In this document: piece after piece, positions 1 through 6,824 of the stretch | Numbering within the stretch: the stretch's first letter is position 1 | Layout of the letters: every line of letters starts with the position of its first letter | Origin: UBA2166 sp964463965 | GTDB lineage: Bacteria > Nitrospirota > Nitrospiria > Nitrospirales > UBA2166 | Direction of reading: 5' to 3' | Length of the DNA: 21,269 nucleotides | NCBI GenBank assembly: GCA_964463965.1 | Contig: CAYXED010000012.1 | Location: forward strand, 1-21,269 | Translations under genes and position numbers: made by a program | Notes under the pieces: generated by a model | What the model was told of the DNA's origin: nothing | The model's database searches: none | The model's input: only the letters and a program-made list of their open reading frames with translations

Positions 1-448
1 GATCGAGAGGTGGCAGAAGGGCGAAAGTTAGTGGGGGCGGGTCATGAGCGTAAAGCCCAGGTGCAGAAACCACTTCTTGAAGACCGAGCCGCTCCCTCCG
101 ATCCTCATGCCCAAAATTGTGGAAATTTCAAAATTTCAAAAATCTGTCGTTCGGTGTGAGGATCTAGGCCCAGGCATAGTCCAAGCCATTTTGGGGTGTA
201 TCCCGCCTCAGCACAGAATTACCGGTAATTATCCCCACAGCTTGAGTGGTGTTAAATAGGTGTTAGAAATACCGCCAAACTGGCAGGGTTAGGGGCAGAG
301 TGGAACCAAGAGAGACAAGTCGAAGTGTTGCAGTAATGCAGCAATAATGGGGAGGATTGCCCATTTAGCAGTAGCGTGAGCTACCCCCTTGAATAGATTA
401 GAAGTCCGATGCTCTATCCTACGATCCCAATAGGCGACCCAGACTCGA
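1..448. other. Element interior, no gene recognised
   Basis: No protein family is recognisable here. A plus-strand frame is open from the first base to a stop at 157-159 (52 codons, basic, no start seen), so it could be the tail of a gene beginning outside the window. A 71-codon ATG frame at 44-259 overlaps it in another frame and also has no recognisable motif. A perfect small hairpin GTAGC-GTGA-GCTAC sits at 371-384. A tRNA-Arg-like fragment at 396-419 is listed separately. By position beyond the integrase stop this should be element DNA, not core chromosome; that is inference from the integrase and tmRNA layout. Confidence 0.4.
396..419 (-). pseudogene. tRNA-Arg(UCU) fragment (D arm to anticodon loop)
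   Basis: The minus strand reads GGATAGAGCATCGG followed by ACTTCTAATC. This matches, base for base as I recall it, the D-loop, D-stem 3' side and anticodon arm of common bacterial tRNA-Arg(UCU), with anticodon TCT in the loop CTTCTAA. The match stops in the 3' side of the anticodon stem: TCTAT replaces the expected TCCGA, and no T arm or acceptor stem follows. The 5' acceptor and first half of the D arm are also missing. It is therefore a fragment and not a functional tRNA. It may mark an old recombination site of the element, but the fragment is short and the identification rests on memory of the tRNA consensus. Confidence 0.5.
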
Positions 449-1660
449 TCAGGCACTTCGATTGATCGGGATGACTTCCGCGCCAGCCTTCAGTTTATCA
501 AGATAGTTTGCCCAGTCCTGCATCATCTTTCGCCGCTCGGGAAGGTGCGCCGTGCGGTTATAAGCACGACCGTTTGGATCGCGCACGGCATGGGCTAACT
601 GGTGTTCGATATAATCCGGGCGGAAGCCTAACACTTCATCCAAAATCGTCCGCGCCATTGCGCGAAAACCGTGCCCGCTCATTTCCTCCTTGGGAATTCC
701 CATGCTTCGCATCGCCGCAAGAACGGCGTTCTCGCTCATCGGTCGTGCCACGCTACGCGCACCAGGGAAAACATACCGCCCACGTCCGGTGAGCGGGTTG
801 AGTTCTCGCAAGATGGCCACGGCCTGTTTGGATAGAGGAACAATGTGCTTCGTGTCCGTCTTGGTGACGGTGTAGCACCATTCCGGCGCGTCAAGGTCGA
901 TGTCTGCCCATTCAGCATGACGCAACTCACCAGGGCGCACGAAGACCAATGGAGCGAGACGCAGGGCACAGCGTACCGTAAGCGTGCCTTCGTAGCTGTC
1001 CATTGCTCTGAGTAGATCCGCAACCTCCGTAGGGTCTGTCACGGATGCGAAATGTTCACCTTTCACCGGCGGCAAAGCCCCACGCAGATCCTGGGTTGTG
1101 TCCCGTTCGGCGCGTCCAGTGGCGACGGCATAGCGAAGCACCTGCCCACAGTTACTCAAAGCGCGATGCGCCGTTTCCAAGGCTCCCCTATCTTCGATAC
1201 GGCGGACGACTTCTAGGAGTTGTGGAGGCGTGATATCGGCAATTGATTTCCCGCCGATCCATGGGAAAATGTCCCGCTCCAACCGACGGATGATCCGGTC
1301 AGCATGATTCGCAGACCAGTTGGGAGAGTACCTGGCGAACCATTCACGCGCCACCATCTGAAAGCCGTTTGTCACCACTTGTACCGTCGCGGCCTTTTTG
1401 GCCTTGCGGTTCTCGCTGGGGTCAACGTCGTTGGCGACTAGCTTGCGTGCTTCGTCGCGCCGTTCGCGGGCATCCTTCAAAGACACATCGGGATAGACGC
1501 CAAGCGACAACCGTTTCTCTTTGCCAGCGAATCGGTACTTCAATCGCCACCACTTGCCCCCGCTGGGGGCAACTTCCAGATACAGCCCGCCAGTATCAAA
1601 CAGCTTCTTGGTTTTCCCGGCGGGTTTGGCGTTGCGAATGGTGGTATCTGTGAGTGGCAT
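449..1660 (-). CDS. P4-type tyrosine integrase (DUF4102 N-terminus)
   Basis: Site-specific recombinase that inserts and excises a genomic island, probably at the 3' end of the adjacent tmRNA gene. The N-terminus has the DUF4102 pattern (LTDTTIRNAKP, LSLGVYPDVSLKDAR). The catalytic domain shows the tyrosine-recombinase residues: Arg in RPGELRHAEW, Lys in KTDTKHIVPLS, HGFR (HxxR), His in HQLAH and the nucleophile Tyr in GRAYNRT. I start at the Met of MPLTDTT (1658-1660), where family members normally begin. The open frame runs upstream to 1720, but those codons are made of the GTTGCCCCC repeats. No strong Shine-Dalgarno sequence is visible. A hand count of bases 1381-1440 gives 37 G/C of 60, well above the core genes, consistent with recent acquisition. 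Length (about 403 residues) is normal and the gene looks intact. Confidence 0.93.
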   Translation of the reverse strand: MPLTDTTIRNAKPAGKTKKLFDTGGLYLEVAPSGGKWWRLKYRFAGKEKRLSLGVYPDVSLKDARERRDEARKLVANDVDPSENRKAKKAATVQVVTNGFQMVAREWFARYSPNWSANHADRIIRRLERDIFPWIGGKSIADITPPQLLEVVRRIEDRGALETAHRALSNCGQVLRYAVATGRAERDTTQDLRGALPPVKGEHFASVTDPTEVADLLRAMDSYEGTLTVRCALRLAPLVFVRPGELRHAEWADIDLDAPEWCYTVTKTDTKHIVPLSKQAVAILRELNPLTGRGRYVFPGARSVARPMSENAVLAAMRSMGIPKEEMSGHGFRAMARTILDEVLGFRPDYIEHQLAHAVRDPNGRAYNRTAHLPERRKMMQDWANYLDKLKAGAEVIPINRSA

Positions 1661-1712
1661 TTGGGGGCAACTGCTCCTGTGTGTTTTAGAGTTGCCCCCA
1701 ATGTTGCCCCCA
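1661..1712. repeat. GTTGCCCCCA repeats, putative Int arm/operator sites
   Basis: Directly upstream of the integrase start lie three copies of a G/C-run box. TTGGGGGCAACT at 1661-1672 is the exact inverse of AGTTGCCCCCAA at 1690-1701, and GTTGCCCCCA recurs in direct orientation at 1691-1700 and 1703-1712 (period 12). Repeats of this kind next to DUF4102 integrases are candidates for arm-type integrase binding sites, which would also let the integrase repress its own promoter. The repeat is seen directly; the role is inferred. Confidence 0.55.
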
Positions 1713-1765
1713 TTTACCATCGGATGTCAAGGGACGGCTTGAACCTCACATGGACACCAGACAAC

Positions 1766-1788
1766 AAAAAACCCGCCATTTAAGCGGG
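1766..1788 (-). terminator. Intrinsic terminator downstream of tmRNA
   Basis: On the minus strand CCCGC-TTAAATG-GCGGG forms a 5-bp GC stem with a 7-base loop, followed directly by six T residues. It lies about 48 bases beyond the CCA end of tmRNA and would end the ssrA transcript before the integrase promoter region. If the element inserted at the tmRNA 3' end, this terminator may be supplied by the element. Confidence 0.75.
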
Positions 1789-1835
1789 CTTAATGGACTT
1801 ACTCGGTCTGTATGGGATGTTACTGGATCATCAAA

Positions 1836-2190
1836 TGGTGGAGGCGGCGGGAATCGAACCCGCGTCCGAAAATCGTCAGCGCAAGACGTCTACATGTGTA
1901 GCCACAGTATTCAATTTCGCGCCCATTCACGCCCCGTAGCACGGCTCAGAATGATTGCTAGCCCAGTATGGTTTCGCCCGTCTCCCCTGGAGCCCAAAAG
2001 TTAGGCTAGTCTGCTTTATGCCGTCCGATTCACTCGCACAGACCTCGAATGAGAGACGTCGCTAGCTAATTAAGCAGCGAGAGCCAAGTTATCGTTGGCA
2101 ATTGAAATTTTCCCCAAGTGTTTTACGAGGACCCGAGGACCTCGACATGCAGCCTTGACCCACTAATTCCCGTCGAAGCCTATCGCCCCC
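1836..2190 (-). ncRNA. ssrA: Transfer-messenger RNA (tmRNA)
   Basis: One-piece tmRNA that rescues ribosomes stalled on non-stop mRNA together with SmpB. The 5' end GGGGGCG (2190-2184) pairs with 3' CGCCTCC plus A and an encoded CCA (tgg at 1836-1838), giving a 7-bp acceptor stem with one G-U pair. The TPsiC arm contains GGTTCGATTCC, and the 5' tRNA-like part reads GGCTTCGACGGG. The resume codon starts a short tag frame in the middle. Length of 355 nt is typical. The 5' end overlaps the last 11 bases of smpB. No convincing promoter is visible in the ~60 bases upstream, so the RNA may be processed by RNase P from an smpB-ssrA transcript. The 3' end is next to an integrase and is a likely attB. 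Confidence 0.96.
2070..2099 (-). other. tmRNA proteolysis-tag reading frame
   Basis: GCC AAC GAT AAC TTG GCT CTC GCT GCT TAA encodes ANDNLALAA, to which tmRNA adds its charged Ala. The LALAA end is the usual ClpXP/ClpAP degradation signal. The tag is one residue shorter than the familiar ANDENYALAA. Confidence 0.93.
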
Positions 2191-2656
2191 TCCTTTCTTC
2201 TTTCATCACGCGTGCAATTTCCCGTTCATCTTCGCGTTTTTTAATTGTCTCGCGTCGATCATATTGGCGTTTTCCCTTTGCCACGGCCAATTGTAATTTC
2301 GCTAACCCTCTGTCGTTAAAGTACACTTTGAGCGGAATGAGCGTGAGCCCTTTCCGTTGTGTCTCATCTATCAATCGTCGAATTTCTTTTCGATGCAACA
2401 ATAACTTTCGTGTCCGAAGTGGATTGTGATTCATGATATTGCCATGACTGTATTCATTGATATGGCAGTTGTGCAAGATCACTTCCTCCCGATCAATACG
2501 CGCAAAACTCTCTTTCAGATTGACCCGTCCTTCCCGAAGCGCCTTGACCTCTGTCCCATGCAGAGCAATCCCAGCCTCAAAGGTATCTTCAATCGAATAA
2601 TCATAGTGCGCCTTCCGATTCGTTGCGACAACTTTCACTGACTTTCTAGATTCCAT
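2180..2656 (-). CDS. smpB: SsrA-binding protein SmpB
   Basis: Partner of tmRNA: binds its tRNA-like domain and brings it to the A site of stalled ribosomes. Family signatures visible include VATNRKAHYDY near the N-terminus, GIALHGTEVKALREGRVNL, and a basic C-terminal tail (KGKRQYDRRETIKKREDER) that reads the empty mRNA channel. The open frame extends upstream to 2737, but the family start is MESRKSVKV at 2654-2656, giving about 158 residues, the usual length. There is no Shine-Dalgarno sequence; a -10-like TATACT lies only 7 bases before the ATG, suggesting a leaderless mRNA. The last codons GGG CGA TAG are inside the mature tmRNA 5' end. Transcribed divergently from the lipoprotein-tsaB-rimI-tatC operon. 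Confidence 0.95.
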   Translation of the reverse strand: MESRKSVKVVATNRKAHYDYSIEDTFEAGIALHGTEVKALREGRVNLKESFARIDREEVILHNCHINEYSHGNIMNHNPLRTRKLLLHRKEIRRLIDETQRKGLTLIPLKVYFNDRGLAKLQLAVAKGKRQYDRRETIKKREDEREIARVMKEERRGR

Positions 2657-2663
2657 AATATGG

Positions 2664-2693
2664 AGTATAACAATGAAATTTACGATGCGTAAA
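2664..2693 (-). promoter_or_regulatory. Putative smpB promoter (leaderless)
   Basis: On the minus strand a TTTACG -35-like box (2688-2693) is followed after 18 bases by TATACT (2664-2669). Transcription would begin about 7 bases later, at or next to the smpB ATG (2656). Matches to the sigma-70 consensus are 4/6 and 5/6. Confidence 0.4.
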
Positions 2694-2764
2694 CAAAGTG
2701 ACACGAGAACGAGATGATGACACAAGGCATACGACATACGGTTTCACTCATTGAAAACCAACAG

Positions 2765-3592
2765 ATGAGAAAACCTCACCCCCCACACTCCACATATTCT
2801 CATCTGCTTCTCCTGACAATCGGCTTCCTTGCACTCATCAGTTGCCGCACAAGCCCGCCCATATCCCATGACACGCTTCCGCTCCACACGACAACCACCC
2901 CAGAGCTTGTCACTCTGCTGAATCAACGTTCAGAACAAATCCAGACCCTCAAGGCGCTGCTACAACTTCAAGCACAAGGCTCTGTAATACCAATTCGACG
3001 ATCAATGAACGTGTCTCTTTCCTATCGACGCCCTGCACTGATTCGCTTACGTGCGTTCGATCCTCTTGGACAAACACTTCTTGATATGACAAGTGATCAG
3101 GCACGGTTTCACGTACATCTCCCCACACGCCAACGAATCATCACGGGCACACACATCGAGACACTTGAAAATGCCTCATCCGATACACCATCAAATCGAA
3201 CACTGATGCTACATTTCCTACGCGCAGTCTCAACAACGGTGCTGGCATCCCCGATTAACAATACCCACCAAGTCACCACCCATGAAGAAGACGACTTATA
3301 TCGCATTGAAGTCTCAGTGGCTGAGGTGCCAAATCAACCACACCGAATCTTTTGGGTAGAACGACTCAATCTTGATTTAGTCAAAGAAGCGATCCTTAAC
3401 GAGACAGGAGAGAACGTCCTGACCGTTCTCTATGCCGACTATCGGATCTTAGGCCCACAAAGAAATATTAAATATCCTTTTATGATGACTATTCAAGATG
3501 CTGTGACCGACAGTCAGTACACACTGAAGTTTCAGGAAGTTCAAATCAATCCGGAATTACGCCCTAAAACCTTTGACGCACTACGACCATGA
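2765..3592 (+). CDS. Outer-membrane lipoprotein, LolB/LolA-like
   Basis: Probably a lipid-anchored periplasmic protein facing the outer membrane. From the chosen Met, residues 14-26 are a hydrophobic core ending in the lipobox LIS-C27. The open frame also has ATGs at 2714 and 2717, but these would give a 44-residue signal, long for a lipoprotein; neither start has a good ribosome site. The mature part (QTLKALLQLQAQGSV, RPALIRLRAFDPLGQTLLDM, PTRQRIITG, KYPFMMTIQDA) has the alternating pattern of the LolA/LolB or DUF4292-type half-barrel that carries lipids or lipoproteins. The stop overlaps the tsaB start (ATGA), so it is translationally coupled to tsaB. The exact family is uncertain; a role in lipoprotein sorting is inference. 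Confidence 0.7.
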   Translation: MRKPHPPHSTYSHLLLLTIGFLALISCRTSPPISHDTLPLHTTTTPELVTLLNQRSEQIQTLKALLQLQAQGSVIPIRRSMNVSLSYRRPALIRLRAFDPLGQTLLDMTSDQARFHVHLPTRQRIITGTHIETLENASSDTPSNRTLMLHFLRAVSTTVLASPINNTHQVTTHEEDDLYRIEVSVAEVPNQPHRIFWVERLNLDLVKEAILNETGENVLTVLYADYRILGPQRNIKYPFMMTIQDAVTDSQYTLKFQEVQINPELRPKTFDALRP

Positions 3593-4356
3593 CAATTCTT
3601 GGTGTTGAAACTGCCACATCCTTACAAAGTGTCGCTATTGTCGGGGACAATGGCATATGTGCTGAAGAGAGAGGCACACGCGCCACCACAACATCGTCGC
3701 AACCTCCTTCGTGGTCAATTATGCCTGCCATTGACCACTTGCTACAGACCCTAAAGATTACACTACAAGAAATCGATGGCTTTGCAGCATCTATTGGGCC
3801 AGGATCCTTCACCAGTCTGCGCGTCGGCATCGCCACGATACAAGGTCTCGCGTATGGGACGGGCAAGCCTGTGATAGCGGTTCCCACATTAAATGCTCTG
3901 GCAATGAATGCCATCGATCAAGGCACCCCAATATGTTCTATTCTCGATGCGAAACGAGGAGAACTGTTCATTGCCATATTTCATGCCGAACAAAAGATTG
4001 AATCACAACCAAAGTTTTCCGCTATCCTTGAGGCAAAACGCATACCACTCACACAAGTGGTCAAGCACTTGACCCCTCATATCAATGGACGTGTCACCTT
4101 TGTTGGCGACGGTCTCTCCCTATGCCAGGAAGAACTGACAACGCACTTTGGAAGACACGCATGCCTCATACCGGAAGCATCCCGTTTTCCATCTGCACAG
4201 AGTGTGGCCAAGATTGGAAAAATACGACTAGCCCATGATATGCTGGGGGACGGTCGGCTATCCCCGATATACCTGAGGCCACCAGACGCAACACCAAACT
4301 TACCTCATCGTGACACAAAACCCATCGGGAGCATAAAATCCAAACATGATCATTAA
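3589..4356 (+). CDS. tsaB: tRNA t6A synthesis protein TsaB
   Basis: Partner of TsaD, TsaE and TsaC in making N6-threonylcarbamoyladenosine at position 37 of ANN-decoding tRNAs, in the cytoplasm. The ASKHA-fold family pattern is clear: ILGVETAT at the start, DGFAASIGPGSFTSLRVG, GLAYGTGKPVIAVPTL, and ILDAKRGELF. At 255 residues it is full length for the family. It overlaps the upstream lipoprotein gene by 4 bases and the downstream rimI by 11. tsaB next to rimI is a common bacterial arrangement. tsaD and tsaE are not in this window. Confidence 0.95.
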   Translation: MTILGVETATSLQSVAIVGDNGICAEERGTRATTTSSQPPSWSIMPAIDHLLQTLKITLQEIDGFAASIGPGSFTSLRVGIATIQGLAYGTGKPVIAVPTLNALAMNAIDQGTPICSILDAKRGELFIAIFHAEQKIESQPKFSAILEAKRIPLTQVVKHLTPHINGRVTFVGDGLSLCQEELTTHFGRHACLIPEASRFPSAQSVAKIGKIRLAHDMLGDGRLSPIYLRPPDATPNLPHRDTKPIGSIKSKHDH

Positions 4357-4855
4357 TGCTTTGCTTGAATCCGATCTAGATGATGTACTACAGATTGAAC
4401 AAGCCTCATTTACGTCCCCCTGGACACGAAAGATGTTTCTCAATGAGTTGGCAGGCAATCCATTTACGTTCCTTGCGGCATGCCGAGAGGAGAGTACGAT
4501 TATAGGATATGTCTGCTATTGGATCGTTTTTGAAGAGCTCCACATGATGAATTTAGCAACCAGCCCCAAGTATCGGCGACAAGGTATTGCGCGTACACTC
4601 ATGACCCATGTCCTCACACAGGCGCGTAAACACGGGGCTCAGAGTGCCATGCTGGAGGTACGTGCATCCAATACGCCTGCAACGACATTCTATAACCAAC
4701 TTGGCTTCCAACAGATTGGACTCCGGAAACAGTACTATGCGGATCCTGTTGAAGACGCCATAATCATGCGACGCGCATCCCTAGAGGCGGACAATGCCTC
4801 GCAGCCAATTACCAATCAAAGCAAAACACATATTCAAAAGGCCATTACTAAATGA
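4346..4855 (+). CDS. rimI: Ribosomal protein S18 N-acetyltransferase RimI
   Basis: GNAT acetyltransferase that modifies the N-terminal Ala of ribosomal protein S18. Visible motifs are LQIEQASFTSPWT at the N-terminus, the acetyl-CoA loop in SPKYRRQGIARTLMTHVL (R/Q-x-x-G-x-A type), and LEVRASNTPATTFYNQLGF followed by RKQYYADPVEDAIIMRR, all typical of RimI. The last ~20 residues are an extension after the usual end. Starts inside tsaB and ends with an ATGA overlap with tatC, so the four genes from the lipoprotein onward form one coupled unit. Confidence 0.93.
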   Translation: MIINALLESDLDDVLQIEQASFTSPWTRKMFLNELAGNPFTFLAACREESTIIGYVCYWIVFEELHMMNLATSPKYRRQGIARTLMTHVLTQARKHGAQSAMLEVRASNTPATTFYNQLGFQQIGLRKQYYADPVEDAIIMRRASLEADNASQPITNQSKTHIQKAITK

Positions 4856-5577
4856 CCGGAGAATTTCTGACCAGGCACATCACGGCAATTCGCAAGAGAA
4901 TTTATACGGTGGTAGGATTCCTCGCCATTACCTTTGCCCTCTGCTTTCTATTTGCCGATATTATCATTGCCTGGTTTCGTCGCCCACTCCCCACTGATCT
5001 AGTATTCTATGGACCAGCAGAAGCACTGTTTGCAGCAATCAAAGTGGCATTTTTCGCAGCAATCCTCTTGACCCTCCCTGTACTCATTTACCAAATCTGG
5101 AAATTCTTTGAACCTGCACTACTCTCACATGAGCAACTTTCCGTTTTTCCATACATTGCCATTGCAACCTTGCTCTTCATAACAGGACTGCTAATCTGCA
5201 ATACCATTATCCTTCCCCTTGCACTTGAATACCTAGTGGCGCAGGGTGAAAAACTTGAATTCGTTCCCGCACTGGCCGTGGGACAATATATAGATTTCAA
5301 TGCAAAGTTTTTATTAGTCTTCGGCGTAGCATTTGAACTGCCTCTAGTCATGACCATGCTCGCCAGAATCGGCATACTGACTGCTGACGTACTCACACGA
5401 TTTCGTAAACACGCAATTCTTATATTCTTTCTTCTCGCAACAATTATGACCCCCACACCAGACGCATTTAATCTGATGCTCATGGCTGTTCCTCTAATTT
5501 TACTTTACGAAGTCGGCATTGTGAGCGTCCGTCTCTGGGGAAAACCACTAGAGACTCCACAAAAAAATGCCTTATAA
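4852..5577 (+). CDS. tatC: Twin-arginine translocase subunit TatC
   Basis: Multi-spanning inner-membrane receptor for folded proteins with twin-arginine signals. The cytoplasmic N-terminus has HITAIRKRI in place of the usual H-L-x-E-L-R-x-R. Family blocks follow: YGPAEALFAAIKVAFFAA, PVLIYQIWKFFEPALLSHE, FNAKFLLVFGVAFELPLV, and MTPTPDAFNLMLMAVPLILLYE. Six hydrophobic segments are recognisable and 241 residues is normal. No tatA/tatB is in this window. The protein retains the conserved Glu after the second membrane segment (LLSHEQ) and the FELP motif, so it should be functional. Confidence 0.95.
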   Translation: MTGEFLTRHITAIRKRIYTVVGFLAITFALCFLFADIIIAWFRRPLPTDLVFYGPAEALFAAIKVAFFAAILLTLPVLIYQIWKFFEPALLSHEQLSVFPYIAIATLLFITGLLICNTIILPLALEYLVAQGEKLEFVPALAVGQYIDFNAKFLLVFGVAFELPLVMTMLARIGILTADVLTRFRKHAILIFFLLATIMTPTPDAFNLMLMAVPLILLYEVGIVSVRLWGKPLETPQKNAL

Positions 5578-5637
5578 TGCCAAAAGCCATCGTAACCGCG
5601 TTGGAGGCAGCAACGATAGAGAGTTAGGTGAACCCTC

Positions 5638-5651
5638 CTCCTGATAAGGAG
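5638..5651 (+). promoter_or_regulatory. Hairpin covering a Shine-Dalgarno sequence
   Basis: CTCCT-GATA-AGGAG is a perfect 5-bp stem with a 4-base loop. Its 3' arm is the ribosome binding site of the lipoprotein at 5661 (AGGAG, 9 bases before the ATG). Folding would hide the site, so translation could depend on melting or on ribosomes arriving from upstream. The stem is short. Confidence 0.45.
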
Positions 5652-5660
5652 ATATGAGCT

Positions 5661-6323
5661 ATGCACATGCATCCATCTACATCGTTTTTTCTTATGTGTA
5701 TTCTGATCCTTAGTACGGGATGCGCGAGTACTATACATCAAGAATCACAGATTCTTATACAGAATCCCGACACCCTCATTCGCCTAGATGTTGCCACCCA
5801 CTTGCAAGGGCCAGACGATCCTGAAAGCTACACCCATCCTGTAACCATCAAAGAAGGCCAGCTCCGCACCATCTTCGATGGCATACGAGTCCAAGCACAA
5901 CGATTAGCGCTACAAAAAAAATACGATGGGACCGCTGAGCAGTACCGAGTGTTTGAGACTACCGAGATTGATTCACTCGTTCCTGTGGTCAAAGATGCAC
6001 TCCTAAAAGCTTCATCTATGGAACAAATTATTTTTGCTATCACAACGAACGATAAAACAACGATGGGTGAGATCTATGTCAAAAACAACTACTTGCATTT
6101 CATTCTACATTGCTATCGCCGAGCTTACGGAAACCTAGCGCAAACTGCTATTGTGTCACGATGCAAAGAGGAAAGAATGCCGCAAGGGTTTGAATTGAGT
6201 TTTCTCCAGAAAGACTTTTTGGTGGGATTTGGGAAATCGCGTATGCTTTTAGGCCACGGGACCAAAGAGCTCGTGATTAACTTCCATGATATGACGTACC
6301 CAGCAAACCCTGGCTCTTCCTGA
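5661..6323 (+). CDS. Hypothetical lipoprotein
   Basis: I do not recognise the family. A signal peptide with hydrophobic residues 9-20 ends in the lipobox STG-C21, so the protein is likely lipid-anchored in the cell envelope. The mature ~200 residues contain no motif I can name; they include IRLDVATHLQGPDDPESYTH and a segment rich in alternating charged and hydrophobic residues (FDGIRVQAQRLALQKKYDG). Two Cys residues (in HCYRRAYG and SRCKEER) could pair in the periplasm. The start is set by AGGAG at 5647-5651; an ATG at 5654 is out of frame. It stands about 80 bases after tatC and may be its own transcription unit. Confidence 0.75.
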   Translation: MHMHPSTSFFLMCILILSTGCASTIHQESQILIQNPDTLIRLDVATHLQGPDDPESYTHPVTIKEGQLRTIFDGIRVQAQRLALQKKYDGTAEQYRVFETTEIDSLVPVVKDALLKASSMEQIIFAITTNDKTTMGEIYVKNNYLHFILHCYRRAYGNLAQTAIVSRCKEERMPQGFELSFLQKDFLVGFGKSRMLLGHGTKELVINFHDMTYPANPGSS

Positions 6324-6389
6324 ACCACACGAGACACTGCGACCCATGAACGCACATCCTTCTAACATAGGTTTCGCCATCCTAACGTA

Positions 6390-6824
6390 ATGAAGAACAA
6401 ACGACCTCGACGACAATCACACACCACACACACTGCCCATGTGGCACAAGACATCATGACGACAAAAGATGCCGCTGCCTACCTTCGCTTAACACTACCA
6501 ACATTGTATCGATATGTTGCACAGGGGAAAATACCGTGTTCTCGCATTGGAGGGAGATGGCGTTTTGATCGCAAAAGCCTAGATCTCTCACTCGGAAGAA
6601 AATCTAGAGAAGACGATGTGAGTGGACGGAATAAGCTAGCGGGAGTCGTAACGGAAATCAAGCGTAGCGATCTCTTAACTCAAGTAAATCTAGATGCAGG
6701 TCCCTACAAAATCACTGCAATTATCACTCGAGATGGGTTTGATGCACTAAACATCAATGTAGGAGACAATGCAACGGCCTTGATTAAAGCCACCGAAGTC
6801 ATGATCCTTAAGGATGAGAACTAA
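6390..6824 (+). CDS. Excisionase-type HTH plus TOBE-domain regulator
   Basis: Likely DNA-binding regulator with an oxyanion-binding C-terminus. Residues ~23-67 form an excisionase/MerR-like helix-turn-helix (TKDAAAYLRLTLPTLYRY, GKIPCSRIGGRWRF). Residues ~80-143 resemble a single TOBE/Mop domain (NKLAGVVTEIKRSD, ITRDGFDALNINVGDNATAL, ATEVMIL), which in other proteins binds molybdate or tungstate. A basic, His/Thr-rich stretch of ~22 residues precedes the HTH. The last base of the stop codon is the first base of the ugd ATG (TAATG), so the two are cotranslated. A molybdate-sensing role is inferred from the domain only; nothing nearby is a molybdate transporter. Confidence 0.8.
   Translation: MKNKRPRRQSHTTHTAHVAQDIMTTKDAAAYLRLTLPTLYRYVAQGKIPCSRIGGRWRFDRKSLDLSLGRKSREDDVSGRNKLAGVVTEIKRSDLLTQVNLDAGPYKITAIITRDGFDALNINVGDNATALIKATEVMILKDEN

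Noticed and set aside
44..259. 71-codon ATG frame at the left end
   Set aside because: No recognisable motif, no convincing ribosome site, and it overlaps another equally open frame that enters from outside the window.
1554..1572. TTGCCCCC-GCT-GGGGGCAA palindrome inside the integrase gene, resembling the upstream boxes
   Set aside because: It encodes the conserved APSGGKW segment of the family, so the match is likely due to protein constraint.
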